51,280 nucleotides of DNA from a bacterium ADurb.Bin212 (GTDB lineage Bacteria > Patescibacteriota > UBA1384 > XYA2-FULL-43-10): assembly GCA_002070055.1 (NCBI GenBank), contig MWCM01000009.1, positions 1 to 51,280 of the forward strand, in the 5' to 3' direction. The notes beneath the pieces were generated by a model that saw only the letters and a list, made by a program, of their open reading frames with translations, was not told where the DNA came from and ran no database searches. Below, one piece after another: positions 1 through 8,328 of the stretch; within the stretch, counting starts at the first letter, position 1; each line of letters starts with the position of its first letter. The translations under genes and the position numbers were made by a program.

Positions 1-84
1 TCAAGAAGATGACACTGGCCTTCCTACCGTTTGCAGTTATCTCACTACTTTTACCACACTAAGTGGCGAAGAGCCTTGTGCGCC

Positions 85-113
85 TTGACAAAACGGCTAA
101 TATGTGATAGAAT
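85..113 (+). promoter_or_regulatory. Sigma-70 type promoter of the GC-rich secreted gene
   Basis: A consensus TTGACA (85-90) is followed after exactly 17 bases by TAGAAT (108-113). The start point would lie near 120, giving a leader of about 100 bases before the ATG at 223. The leader holds a small hairpin (CAGCC paired with GGCTG, about 180-199) and a strong Shine-Dalgarno sequence at 206-213. Upstream bases 1-84 hold nothing I can name. Confidence 0.7.
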
Positions 114-222
114 GCATAAGTTTGCGCATGGCAAATCGCTCCTTAACGAGTTGAGGTTCGACTGCCGTTGGCAACAAGCAGCCTGTATTAACGGGCTGAC
201 TGAATAGAGGAGGTCATCTAAC

Positions 223-1056
223 ATGACCGCCACCAAGCTGTTCGCCATCGCCATCGCCCTGATCGCCACTCTGGCCACCCCCGCGCTGTGCGCGGACGGC
301 GGGTTGAACCCCGCCGACATCCCCGGCGCCGATGCTTGGGATGTTCCCGGCGAAGTCGACGAGGTCGACCGCCAGGCGGCTAAGTCCGACTGGTCAACGG
401 TAGACTTCGTTGGTCACAGCGAAGTGATCGAGGGCGAGTACATCCCCGAACGCCGCGATCGTTGGGACATGGCAAGAATTGGGATGGTCGCCAGAGGTAA
501 GTACCCGTTCATGGAAAACACCACGACGGGGTACACCAGGCCCAAGGACATGCAGGAGTTGTTCAGCGAGATGGACGGCGAGACCGTTTCGCGCATGCTC
601 ACGCCAGAAGTGAGCTACTCTCTGAGCGAGGACTACACCTACGTCTTTGTCTCGGACATGCAAGCTCGCCACTTCTTTCCTGCCTACATCGAGCGCTCCG
701 AGAAGTCGGGCGTGGAACCCAGGACCACGGACGGCGCAACTGTGTACGACAAGTACAGAGTCGTGTCATTCTACGGTGTCTGGCAAAACGCCAAACTGGG
801 ACGCATCGTCAGATTCTTCGACCTGCGTCTCCCTGACTGGGAACACCGTGTTGTCTGGCAAGACAGTAGCGGAAACCGCCAGACGACCGAGTGGACTCGA
901 TCTGGCGCTGAGGCCTCTACTTGGCTCAGCGGGATTGCGACACCCAGTAACTGGGGACGCGTGGAGCATCGGTACTCTCCTGTCGCTTCCATGCTCATCA
1001 TACATATCGAAGGTCGGCAGGTCTGGCGGGGTGACTACCGCCAGATACCCGACTAA
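223..1056 (+). CDS. GC-rich secreted protein of unknown function
   Basis: A 277-residue protein that I do not recognise. Residues 1-24 look like a Sec signal peptide: a short charged start, a long Ala/Ile/Leu stretch and a small residue before DGG, so the product is probably exported. The mature part is acidic, then rich in Trp, Tyr and Arg, with no membrane segment and no obvious catalytic motif. The start is secure because GAGGAGG lies 8-10 bases before the ATG. Codon third positions are mostly G or C, unlike nearly every other gene in the window, which points to recent transfer or to a gene under separate codon pressure. It has its own promoter and is followed by a GC-rich hairpin, so it behaves as a free-standing unit. 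Confidence 0.8.
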   Translation: MTATKLFAIAIALIATLATPALCADGGLNPADIPGADAWDVPGEVDEVDRQAAKSDWSTVDFVGHSEVIEGEYIPERRDRWDMARIGMVARGKYPFMENTTTGYTRPKDMQELFSEMDGETVSRMLTPEVSYSLSEDYTYVFVSDMQARHFFPAYIERSEKSGVEPRTTDGATVYDKYRVVSFYGVWQNAKLGRIVRFFDLRLPDWEHRVVWQDSSGNRQTTEWTRSGAEASTWLSGIATPSNWGRVEHRYSPVASMLIIHIEGRQVWRGDYRQIPD

Positions 1057-1064
1057 GAACCGGT

Positions 1065-1098
1065 CCCCCGCCGCGCGCGAAGCTGCGCACGGCGGGGG
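1065..1098 (+). terminator. GC-rich hairpin after the secreted orphan gene
   Basis: CCCCCGCCG (1065-1073) pairs perfectly with CGGCGGGGG (1090-1098), just after the stop codon at 1054-1056. There is no T-run directly after it, so it may act as an RNA 3' stabiliser or need the downstream hairpin at 1154 to end transcription. The high GC content of the flank stops right here. Confidence 0.55.
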
Positions 1099-1115
1099 CG
1101 CCAATCTTACACCTA

Positions 1116-1144
1116 TTGACAAGTATTAAAATATATGCTATAAT
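1116..1144 (+). promoter_or_regulatory. Consensus promoter leading directly into a terminator
   Basis: TTGACA (1116-1121), a 17-base spacer and TATAAT (1139-1144), with TG one base before the -10, make the best promoter match in the window. The predicted start near 1151 is only three bases before a strong intrinsic terminator, so the default transcript would be about 36-40 bases long. Confidence 0.7.
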
Positions 1145-1153
1145 GAAGAAGTT

Positions 1154-1190
1154 GCTTGGGAAGTTAGTGTTAACCCAAGCTTTTTTATTT
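1154..1190 (+). terminator. Intrinsic terminator
   Basis: GCTTGGG (1154-1160) pairs with CCCAAGC (1174-1180), followed by a T-run from 1181. It could end transcription from the GC-rich gene upstream, or cut short RNA started at the promoter 1116-1144. Confidence 0.8.
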
Positions 1191-1203
1191 AACATGCAGA
1201 TAC

Positions 1204-1232
1204 TTGCATTTTAAAAATACATAGTATATACT
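1204..1232 (+). promoter_or_regulatory. Probable promoter of the transglycosylase gene
   Basis: TTGCAT (1204-1209), a 17-base spacer and TATACT (1227-1232). Start near 1239 would give a leader of about 200 bases before the ATG at 1437. Confidence 0.5.
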
Positions 1233-1257
1233 CCCCTACTAGATAGCATTTAGCGCC

Positions 1258-1363
1258 CTGTGATACACAAATATATATTACTTGTGTGTCACAGAAGCTC
1301 TAAAAGAGCATTTTATTAACTTAATCGGTCGAATGGAGGAGGTTTCACTCATAAGGTGATAAA
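1258..1363 (+). promoter_or_regulatory. Structured 5' leader, possible riboswitch or attenuator
   Basis: Three stems follow each other. The first is a 13-bp stem, 1258-1270 with 1282-1294, broken only by one G-T wobble. The second is a short hairpin, GCTCT (1297-1301) with AGAGC (1305-1309), followed by an ATTTTATT tract, which looks like a weak terminator. The third is a GAGGTTT / AAACCTC stem around 1338-1372. This layout upstream of a wall hydrolase recalls cyclic-di-AMP riboswitch positions, but I could not match the conserved core of that or any other class, so the ligand is unknown. Confidence 0.45.
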
Positions 1364-1436
1364 ACCTCATTAAACAAGGGATTTGGGGCAAGGCATAATA
1401 CTCCGAACATTACCTCGCCGACTTCCAAATCACATT

Positions 1437-2165
1437 ATGGTTCTTCTTAAGAAGAATTTAGTAAGTGTTGTTAAATCAACTTTAAAATTTAAAAAGATCG
1501 CCAGTATTGTAGCCGCAATATTACTTACAGCTACACTGCTAGGCTTAATCGCTATCGAATCTCCTCAGGTTGTTAGGGGTAGCGATGAAAATAATAAAAC
1601 TAAACCAAACTTAATTTTTAAGCCAGAAAGTCACAAGGCTGTAGTTTTGGGTGATAAAAAGCCTGAAATTGTGCCTGGTGAATCTTTGGCACAAAAGGAA
1701 GCTAGAGAAAAGGCTGAGGCTGAGGCAAAAATAAAGGCGCAGACCTTAATTGCCGCTAAAAGTAGAAGTGTGGTCTCTCGCGAAAGAAGGATTTATAATG
1801 ATCCAACCAGCTTTGATGGTATTTATACTGCGGCTGGAAACGCTTTTGGGGTTGACCCTATGCTACTTAAAGCCATTCACTACGTAGAAACCGGCTGTTC
1901 TGGTTCGACTACCCGTTCCTCACACATGGGAGCAACAGGTCCGATGCAGTTCTTACCATCTACCTTTGCTAGACACGGTGTAGATGGAAATGGAGACGGA
2001 TTCAAGGATATTCATAATGTAGAGGATGCAATATTCTCTGCTGCCAATTATTTGCGAGCTTGCGGATACCCAAATATCCAAAGAGCGCTTTGGGGATACA
2101 ATCCATCACAGTCATATTATAATAAGGTGATAGGTGTAGCCAGATCTTTCGGCATGATTATCTAA
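1437..2165 (+). CDS. Membrane-anchored lytic transglycosylase (SLT domain)
   Basis: The protein has 242 residues from the ATG at 1437; a longer reading from a TTG at 1383 is possible but that segment is not coding-like. A transmembrane segment at about residues 22-42 is followed by a charged Ala/Lys/Glu-rich linker (about 82-105) and a C-terminal SLT lysozyme-like domain. The likely catalytic Glu is residue 151 in HYVETG, followed by the GPMQFLPSTF motif and an AANYLRACG helix, all typical of the family. It should cleave the glycan strands of peptidoglycan outside the cell. No good ribosome site lies before 1437, so the exact start is unsure. It is a single-gene unit with a structured leader and ends at the terminator 2214-2244. 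Confidence 0.85.
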   Translation: MVLLKKNLVSVVKSTLKFKKIASIVAAILLTATLLGLIAIESPQVVRGSDENNKTKPNLIFKPESHKAVVLGDKKPEIVPGESLAQKEAREKAEAEAKIKAQTLIAAKSRSVVSRERRIYNDPTSFDGIYTAAGNAFGVDPMLLKAIHYVETGCSGSTTRSSHMGATGPMQFLPSTFARHGVDGNGDGFKDIHNVEDAIFSAANYLRACGYPNIQRALWGYNPSQSYYNKVIGVARSFGMII

Positions 2166-2213
2166 TTTGTGTCTGCGAAAGTAAAACAGGAAATTAACTA
2201 AAAATATAAAAAT

Positions 2214-2244
2214 AACAAAAGCCCCTGAGAACGGGGCTTTTGTT
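2214..2244. terminator. Bidirectional intrinsic terminator
   Basis: AACAAAAGCCCC (2214-2225) pairs with GGGGCTTTTGTT (2233-2244), giving a T-run on both strands. It separates the convergent transglycosylase and enolase genes. Confidence 0.9.
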
Positions 2245-2257
2245 ATGTATTGGGCGT

Positions 2258-3559
2258 TTAATTGTTTGATGCGTCCAAGGCTTCCCATTTTGAATATTCG
2301 CTTCTTTCCCCTAGGTCGGATTCTATCATCAGCAATCTGTTATATTTAGCAGTGCGCTCACTACGTGCTGGAGCACCCGTTTTAATAGCGCCACAACCGC
2401 AAGCCACAGCTAGGTCTGCAATAAAGTGATCTTCTGTTTCTCCGGAACGGTGGGATATTATTATCTTAAAACCAGCTTGAATAGCAGTGCGAATTGTCTC
2501 TACAGCCTCAGAAAGAGTGCCTATTTGGTTTGGTTTAATTAAAATGCCGGTTGAAGAGTTGTGCTCAATGCCTCTTTTTAATAACTCTTTGTTTGTGGCG
2601 TATAAATCATCTCCAATCGTCTCTATATGGTCGCCGATGCGGGAGGTTAATTCTCTCCAGCCATCCCAATCATTTTCATCTAAGCCATCCTCTATAGATA
2701 CAATTGGGAATTTCTCTACCCAATTAGCATAGAACTGCACCAACTCCTCTGTGGTTAACGATCGATTTTCGCGGTGAAGTTGATAAATGCCCTCACTATA
2801 AAAGCGTGAAGCCGCGGGATCCAGTGCAATGAAAACATCTTCACCGGGAGTGTAGCCGGCGTCCTTAATTGACATTATTAGTAGCTCCATGGCTTGTTCG
2901 TTTGAAAAGAGAGATGGAGCGAAACCGCCTTCGTCACCCACTAATGGCTGATAGCTTCGTTCATCTAATATTTTCGCCAGAGAGTGGTATATCTCTGTGC
3001 CGGCTTGTAAGGCTCTTGCTAATGATGGGAATGCTACCGGCACGATCATGAATTCCTGAAAATCGGTGGAGCCAACAGCGTGCTTTCCGCCGTTTAAAAT
3101 ATTCATCAGGGGGATTGGTATCTTGTATTTTTCGTGCCTGATGCCTATAAGCTTAGATAAATATTCATATAACTCTAAATTGTTACTGACTGCGGCCGAT
3201 TTTGCACAGGCCATAGATACGGCTAGCGTGGAATTACCGCCCAGTTTGGTTTTGTTGGGTGTGCCATCTAAATCAATCATTTTTTTATCGATCTCTGCCA
3301 AATTGTCGGCGTCCATACCGACAATTTCTTTTTTGATGGCGGTATTGATTGTCTCTACGGCTTTCTGAACGCCCTTGCCGCCATAGCGGTCTTCGTCGTT
3401 ATCACGCAATTCCAATGCTTCATATTGGCCAGTGGAAGCACCGCTCGGCACATAGCCAATTTTATTTGATCCGTCCTCCAGCCTGACTTTACAGGCAACG
3501 GTTGGATTGCCTCTGGAGTCCAGAATCTCATACGCTTTGATATCTGCAATTTTTGACAC
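2258..3559 (-). CDS. eno: Enolase
   Basis: A full-length 433-residue enolase, which turns 2-phosphoglycerate into phosphoenolpyruvate in the cytoplasm. The family hallmarks are all visible: LDSRGNPTV near the N terminus, GASTGQYEA, the GDEGGFAP motif with the catalytic Glu, SIEDG, the IKPNQIGT motif with the catalytic Lys, and SHRSGETED near the end. The start is a GTG at 3559 with AGGAGG a few bases before it. The ribosome site begins directly after the stop codon of the DUF3048 gene, so the two are co-transcribed. It works with the two phosphoglycerate mutases at 28.5-31.8 kb. Confidence 0.97.
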   Translation of the reverse strand: MSKIADIKAYEILDSRGNPTVACKVRLEDGSNKIGYVPSGASTGQYEALELRDNDEDRYGGKGVQKAVETINTAIKKEIVGMDADNLAEIDKKMIDLDGTPNKTKLGGNSTLAVSMACAKSAAVSNNLELYEYLSKLIGIRHEKYKIPIPLMNILNGGKHAVGSTDFQEFMIVPVAFPSLARALQAGTEIYHSLAKILDERSYQPLVGDEGGFAPSLFSNEQAMELLIMSIKDAGYTPGEDVFIALDPAASRFYSEGIYQLHRENRSLTTEELVQFYANWVEKFPIVSIEDGLDENDWDGWRELTSRIGDHIETIGDDLYATNKELLKRGIEHNSSTGILIKPNQIGTLSEAVETIRTAIQAGFKIIISHRSGETEDHFIADLAVACGCGAIKTGAPARSERTAKYNRLLMIESDLGERSEYSKWEALDASNN

Positions 3560-3570
3560 TTCTCCTCCTT

Positions 3571-4779
3571 TTATTCATAATTGACGCTTGAATCCGGCGG
3601 AATTACGCAGATCCAAAATTGTCCCCTATTAAACACAATCTCTTCTCCTTTACTATCGTAAAAAACCTCTCTGTCTTTTCTGGAATCTTTCTTCCATTTG
3701 CCTTCAATAACTTCTCCGTCAAGAAAGATTTTTGCGCTTCCTTCACCTACGGTTTCCATTAGGTAGCCATGCTCATTAATTCTGGTGACAAGCGGGGATC
3801 GTTTTACGGTCATTACAATCAGGTTGGTGGGAGCAATCTCTGACTTACTCTCACGATCTTTTTGCACCGAGCCATTGTTTAATACCCGTTTGTAGGTATT
3901 TGTTGTGTTGTCATATTTGAATTTAACATTGTAACTGGCACTGGAGAATAGCACGTTAATATTCGTTGCACTTGGTGTGGAGCTGCTTGGAGTGGTTTGG
4001 CCTTGGCTCTGCGAGTCGGTCACTGTTTGCGTATTAGCATTATTAGAACTATCTTCGACTTCTTGATTTGGGTTTATGGCTTCAGCAAATTTATATTGAC
4101 GATAATTTGGCGTGGCAGAATAACCAAGTTTTGATGCTTGCTCCCGAAGCTTACTTACTGAGGCAAACATTGTGTGTTCCCTGGAAACCTTTAAGGAGGT
4201 GTCACGCCAGTAAGGAGCGGTGTATTTAAATTGATCCAAATCGAATACTTTTTCGTTGGCAATTTGATCAAGAGCATAAGCGTTTCCGCCCACATGAGCA
4301 TAATAGGCATTGTATCCCATAGCCCAATCTACATAGTAGGGGCGGGCTGATCTGACGGGGCCAACTTTGTCGGCCTCTTTGGGGCCGAAAATCGCCATAA
4401 ATCTGGTTATGCCTCCTTCAGCGATTGCCTCGTAAACAATACTGGCTTTGTCTAAACCTGCTTGCGGTCTGGCATCCACATGGTTCTCTACCATTACGGC
4501 CAGAGGATATTTGTCTTGTGTCTCTGAGCTTATAGCGCTACCGTCAAGTCTGGAGTAGAAGGTTGGTTCATAATTTTTTTCTTCGATAAGTGCGTCCTCT
4601 TCGGCTTGTTCTTGTGGCGTAGTTTTAGTCATAAAATACAGACCGGTAGCAACGGCGGCGATAAGCACAAGACCAGAACAGATAATAAATATTAATCTTT
4701 TTTTAGGGTTGGCAAAAAAATCAGCCAAGCGCTGTTTAAGGCTTTTTTTATGTGTAATAGTAATCTCTTCCAGATTCAT
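3571..4779 (-). CDS. DUF3048 family membrane-anchored protein (YerB-like)
   Basis: The protein has 402 residues when started at the ATG at 4779. This start is preferred over the ATG at 4800 because AGGAGGGG lies just before it. A cytoplasmic tail of about 28 residues is followed by one membrane segment (about 29-50) and an extracellular DUF3048 domain (from about residue 80), recognisable by PLAVMVENHVDARPQAG and the GPVRSARPYY segment. A Ser/Thr/Asn-rich insert near residues 235-270 splits the domain. The molecular function of the family, which includes Bacillus YerB, is unknown; an envelope role is likely. It leads a two-gene operon with enolase. Confidence 0.85.
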   Translation of the reverse strand: MNLEEITITHKKSLKQRLADFFANPKKRLIFIICSGLVLIAAVATGLYFMTKTTPQEQAEEDALIEEKNYEPTFYSRLDGSAISSETQDKYPLAVMVENHVDARPQAGLDKASIVYEAIAEGGITRFMAIFGPKEADKVGPVRSARPYYVDWAMGYNAYYAHVGGNAYALDQIANEKVFDLDQFKYTAPYWRDTSLKVSREHTMFASVSKLREQASKLGYSATPNYRQYKFAEAINPNQEVEDSSNNANTQTVTDSQSQGQTTPSSSTPSATNINVLFSSASYNVKFKYDNTTNTYKRVLNNGSVQKDRESKSEIAPTNLIVMTVKRSPLVTRINEHGYLMETVGEGSAKIFLDGEVIEGKWKKDSRKDREVFYDSKGEEIVFNRGQFWICVIPPDSSVNYE

Positions 4780-4827
4780 ACCCCTCCTACTAGGCAACAT
4801 TAAAATTTGTAATATTTCTTCGGAATT

Positions 4828-4836
4828 ATTATATCA
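4828..4836 (-). promoter_or_regulatory. Extended -10 promoter for DUF3048-eno
   Basis: On the minus strand TG-a-TATAAT occupies 4836-4828. The same TGTGATATAAT string lies before the LytR_C gene at 10079-10071. The transcript would start about 40-45 bases before the ATG at 4779. Confidence 0.55.
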
Positions 4837-4867
4837 CAAAAAATCGCTATTATATAAATTAACTCTT

Positions 4868-6109
4868 TTAATCTTGCCAGTATTTTTTGCCACGGAGATT
4901 TTCTGGCAGGTGTGATTTTGAATCATACATTTGGTAGCCTTTGCCAAATCCGAAATCTCTCATCATTTTAGTCGGGGCGTTGCGAATATCTAAAGGAATT
5001 GGGTCAACCCGCATGTTTTTGATATCTTCTGAAGCCGAAGCATAGGCGCTATCGACAGATCTGGATTTGGGAGCCAAAGATAAATATATTACACACTGTG
5101 CTAATATTACATTCGCTTCCGGCATTCCTACAAAATGCACGGCTTGCTGGCAGGCCACTGCTTGAAGTAGCGCGTTTGGATCTGCCATACCAATATCTTC
5201 GCTGGCAAAACGAATCAAGCGTCTAACAACATAAAGAGGATCTTCACCCGCCTCTATCATTCTAGCTAAATAGTGAAGCGCTGCATCGACATCGCTGGCT
5301 CTTATAGATTTGTGCAGGGCGGATATTGCATCGAAGTGACCATCTGCTCCTTTGTCATATCTGATAAACTTCTGCTGTATTGCCTCTTCGGCGGTTGTGA
5401 TATCAATAAGAAGTTGTTTATTTTTTGCTCTTGTGGAGAGGATGGCAATCTCTAAGGCATTGTAGGCATCTCTAGCGTCCCCTTCGCACAACTTGGCAAT
5501 GTGAGCCTTGGCTTCTTTTGTGACTTTAACCTTAGCGTTAAGAGGTGTTTTAAATATTAGCCCCTGATTAACTTTTGTAACAGCGCGATCTAAAAGAGTT
5601 ACAATATTAGTTTCTGTTAGTTCACGAAGGTGGAAAACTCGACATCTGGAAAGAAGTGGCGAATTTACCTCAAAAGAGGGATTCTCTGTAGTGGCGCCGA
5701 TAAATATTATTACCCCATTCTCGATATACGGCAGAAAAATATCTTGCTGAGACTTATTAAAGCGATGGATTTCATCGACAAAAAGCACACTCTTTTGGTT
5801 GTTAGTTGTAAGATTAATCTCTGCCTCTGCAATGATCTGTTTTGCCTCCGCTTTTGATGCGGATACAGCAGAGAGTTGAAAGAAGTTAGCCTTTGTTTTT
5901 TTTGCTATAATTTTTGCAAGCGTGGTTTTGCCGCAACCGGGCGGCCCCCAAAGAATCATAGATGGCAGTTTGTCTGCCTCTATCGATCTTCTGAGCAACT
6001 TTCCCTCGGACAGAATGTGCTCTTGGCCGACATAATCGCTAAAAGAGGTTGGTCTTAATAGATCAGCGAGTGGTTTTTGTGAATCAAATGAAGTAATAGT
6101 GCTGTCCAT
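4868..6109 (-). CDS. rarA: Replication-associated recombination protein A, AAA+ ATPase
   Basis: A 413-residue RarA/MgsA/WRNIP1-type clamp-loader-like ATPase that acts at stalled replication forks. Visible features are the N-terminal [13 protein letters not shown] segment, Walker A GPPGCGKT (55-62), Walker B VDEIH (111-115), the sensor-1 ATTENPSF segment, and a C-terminal tetramerisation region with [12 protein letters not shown]. The length is normal for the family. The gene has no Shine-Dalgarno sequence: a TG-a-TACAAT promoter element ends six bases before the ATG, so its message is predicted to be leaderless. Confidence 0.93.
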   Translation of the reverse strand: MDSTITSFDSQKPLADLLRPTSFSDYVGQEHILSEGKLLRRSIEADKLPSMILWGPPGCGKTTLAKIIAKKTKANFFQLSAVSASKAEAKQIIAEAEINLTTNNQKSVLFVDEIHRFNKSQQDIFLPYIENGVIIFIGATTENPSFEVNSPLLSRCRVFHLRELTETNIVTLLDRAVTKVNQGLIFKTPLNAKVKVTKEAKAHIAKLCEGDARDAYNALEIAILSTRAKNKQLLIDITTAEEAIQQKFIRYDKGADGHFDAISALHKSIRASDVDAALHYLARMIEAGEDPLYVVRRLIRFASEDIGMADPNALLQAVACQQAVHFVGMPEANVILAQCVIYLSLAPKSRSVDSAYASASEDIKNMRVDPIPLDIRNAPTKMMRDFGFGKGYQMYDSKSHLPENLRGKKYWQD

Positions 6110-6115
6110 GGCACT

Positions 6116-6144
6116 ATTGTATCAAAGCAAGTAATACCGAACAA
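6116..6144 (-). promoter_or_regulatory. rarA promoter, leaderless arrangement
   Basis: Minus-strand TTGTTC (6144-6139), 17 bases, then TACAAT (6121-6116) with TG one base upstream. Only six bases separate the -10 from the ATG at 6109, so transcription should begin at or next to the A of the start codon. Confidence 0.6.
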
Positions 6145-6152
6145 CAGCCGAA

Positions 6153-7049
6153 CTACTTTTTGAGACCTTGCAAGTATTTGACTGCCGAGAGAGCTGCATT
6201 TGCGCCCTGCCCTGAGGCGATAATTAGCTGTTTGTGGTCTAGATCTGTAATGTCGCCGGCAGCAAAAATGCCTGGACATGAAGTCGCTTGATATCTGTCG
6301 GTGATAATATGTTTTGACTCGTTAGTTTCGACTAGTCCCCTTACAATCGAATCATCGGCAACATGACCTACCTCGACAAAAACACCATCAACGCTAATTT
6401 CTCTGCCTGTTTTTGTTAAGATTGAATTCACAACGTTTTCGCCTTTTATTTCGACAATTTCATCATTAAATATTTTTTCAATTTTTTGGTTATTTATAAC
6501 CTTGTCAATTAACACTTCGTCACCCCGAAAGGACTCCTTCCGATGTAATAAATAAACGCTTGAAGCTATCTCTGCCATGGTTAAAGCTGTCTCTAGCGCT
6601 GAATTTCCGCCACCAACTACCGCGACAGCTTTTCCCTTAAAAAATTGTCCGTCACAATTGACGCAGTAGCTGATTCCCCTGCCAATAAAATCCTCTTCGC
6701 CCTTTACATTTAACTTGCTGGGAGATTTGCCGTAGGCCAGGACTAAGCTTTTGGCTCTGACTTCACCATTGGGGCTTTTAACTATAAACGCATCTTCCTG
6801 CTTTTCAATCTTTTCGGCCATGGCATATTTGATTTCGATTGGGTATTTGTTTAAGTGTTTAAGCAGTTTATTGGCCAGATCTGCACCATTTATGTGCTCT
6901 TCTCCTGGCCAATTTTCGATATCTAAAACGTTAGGCAGTTGCCCTCCTGGTTGCTGAAATAATATTGCGGTTTTAAGTTGTCTTCTGGCAGCAAAAATAG
7001 CTGCTGTGATGCCGGCAACTCCACCGCCAACAATTGCTATATCATACAT
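6153..7049 (-). CDS. trxB: Thioredoxin reductase-like FAD/NAD(P)H oxidoreductase
   Basis: A 298-residue flavoprotein of the thioredoxin reductase family, which passes electrons from NADPH through FAD to a disulfide. The FAD-binding glycine motif is IVGGGVAG (6-13), the redox pair is Cys129 and Cys132 in CVNCDG, the NAD(P)H-binding motif is VVGGGNSA (about 144-151), and the second FAD motif FAAGDITD lies near the C terminus. A clear AAGGAG precedes the ATG. It follows glutamate dehydrogenase in the same direction with a 32-base gap. No thioredoxin gene is in view, so the partner protein is unknown; a ferredoxin-dependent relative cannot be excluded. Confidence 0.88.
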   Translation of the reverse strand: MYDIAIVGGGVAGITAAIFAARRQLKTAILFQQPGGQLPNVLDIENWPGEEHINGADLANKLLKHLNKYPIEIKYAMAEKIEKQEDAFIVKSPNGEVRAKSLVLAYGKSPSKLNVKGEEDFIGRGISYCVNCDGQFFKGKAVAVVGGGNSALETALTMAEIASSVYLLHRKESFRGDEVLIDKVINNQKIEKIFNDEIVEIKGENVVNSILTKTGREISVDGVFVEVGHVADDSIVRGLVETNESKHIITDRYQATSCPGIFAAGDITDLDHKQLIIASGQGANAALSAVKYLQGLKK

Positions 7050-7081
7050 AATTATTCTCCTTGGTATGAGTAAATATTTGA

Positions 7082-8326
7082 CTAGTTTAAGATGCCCCTA
7101 TTTTTGACCGCTTTGCCGATCCTGTTTATTGCCAAGGCATACGCGGCTTGTCTCATGGTAATATTTTTGTTAACAGAAAAATTATAGATATCATAAAAGG
7201 CGCTGGACATTTTTTGGGCCAGTTTTTGTTCAATCTCCTCCTGTGTCCAATAAAATCGGGAGCGATTCTGAACCCATTCAAAATAACTAACAGTAACGCC
7301 CCCGGCGTTGGCCAGTATATCCGGTATAACATCGACCCCATTTTTGGTTAATATGGTGTCTGCTTCCGGTGTTGAGGGGCCATTTGCCACCTCTAGCACA
7401 CACTTTGCTTTAATATCTTTAGCATTATCTTTGGTGATAACATTTTCCAAGGCTGCAGGAATGATAATATTAACATTCAGTTTAAATAGTTCTTGGGAGG
7501 ATATTTCTTTGCCTTTTTTATACCCTAGCAAAGAGACATGTTTTCTTTTGTATTCGTCAAGGTCGTGGGGATCAAGTCCCTCTTTATTATAGATTGTGGC
7601 TTTGGAGTCGGCTACGGCCAAAATCTTGATTTTGTGGTGGAATAGAATATCTGCCATATTGGCTCCGGCATTTCCAAAACCTTGTATGGCCACAGTTATG
7701 TCTTGAGGATTCAGCGACTTTGCCTTCAAATATTCAAATAACACATAAGCCGCACCTTGAGCAGTAGCTGTATCTCTGCCCAATGAGCCCTCATTTTCTA
7801 GTGGTTTGCCCGTAACAACTGCGGGAGAGTGTTTGCGAGATATTCTAGAATACTCATCCATAATCCAAGACATGGTTTGTGCGTTGGTATATACGTCTGG
7901 AGCTGGAATATCAGTGTCTGGACCAATTAATTCGAAAAGTTTGTTAACCCAGCCGTGGGTTAAATGTTTTAATTCGTGCTCGGAAAGCTCTTTTGGATTA
8001 ACTGCGATTCCGCCTTTGGCGCCTCCGTAAGGTATGTCGACTGTGGCGCACTTAAAGGTCATCCATGTGGCTAAGGCCTTTACTTCATCCAAATTCACAT
8101 CAGGATGGTATCTTAAGCCTCCCTTGTATGGGCCTCTATAATTGTTATGCTGGACGCGAAAACCTTTGAATATTCTGATTTTGCCGTTATCCATTTCAAG
8201 CGGTATTGAAACCTCAACTACCCTTTCTGGCTCCTTTAAAACCTTTATTATTTCTTGATCACAATCAGAATACTTTGCTGCTGAATCAATTTGACGCTGC
8301 GCATTTTCGAAAGGATTGTTGTTCAT
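7082..8326 (-). CDS. gdhA: Glutamate dehydrogenase (Glu/Leu/Phe/Val dehydrogenase family)
   Basis: A 414-residue protein that interconverts glutamate with 2-oxoglutarate and ammonia using NAD(P). Visible motifs are PYKGGLRYHP, the catalytic-lysine motif PYGGAKGG (the Lys is the proton-relay residue of the family), DIPAPDVYT, and the Rossmann motif GFGNAGANMAD. The length fits hexameric bacterial enzymes. AGGTGG precedes the ATG. It starts three bases after the stop of the PPC-domain gene, so translation is probably coupled. Coenzyme preference cannot be told by eye. It may feed 2-oxoglutarate or reducing power into the fermentative network. Confidence 0.94.
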   Translation of the reverse strand: MNNNPFENAQRQIDSAAKYSDCDQEIIKVLKEPERVVEVSIPLEMDNGKIRIFKGFRVQHNNYRGPYKGGLRYHPDVNLDEVKALATWMTFKCATVDIPYGGAKGGIAVNPKELSEHELKHLTHGWVNKLFELIGPDTDIPAPDVYTNAQTMSWIMDEYSRISRKHSPAVVTGKPLENEGSLGRDTATAQGAAYVLFEYLKAKSLNPQDITVAIQGFGNAGANMADILFHHKIKILAVADSKATIYNKEGLDPHDLDEYKRKHVSLLGYKKGKEISSQELFKLNVNIIIPAALENVITKDNAKDIKAKCVLEVANGPSTPEADTILTKNGVDVIPDILANAGGVTVSYFEWVQNRSRFYWTQEEIEQKLAQKMSSAFYDIYNFSVNKNITMRQAAYALAINRIGKAVKNRGILN

Positions 8327-8328
8327 AT

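Noticed and set aside
2-88. Open frame at the left edge that could be the end of an upstream gene
   Set aside because: Only 28 codons are visible, its stop overlaps the -35 at 85-90, and composition alone cannot decide.
647-1129. 160-residue frame inside the GC-rich secreted gene
   Set aside because: It is a frame shadow typical of GC-rich DNA; composition and signals support the 223-1056 frame.
1239-1436. Cyclic-di-AMP (ydaO-type) riboswitch
   Set aside because: The position before a wall hydrolase is suggestive, but I could not find the conserved core, so only an unassigned structured leader is reported.
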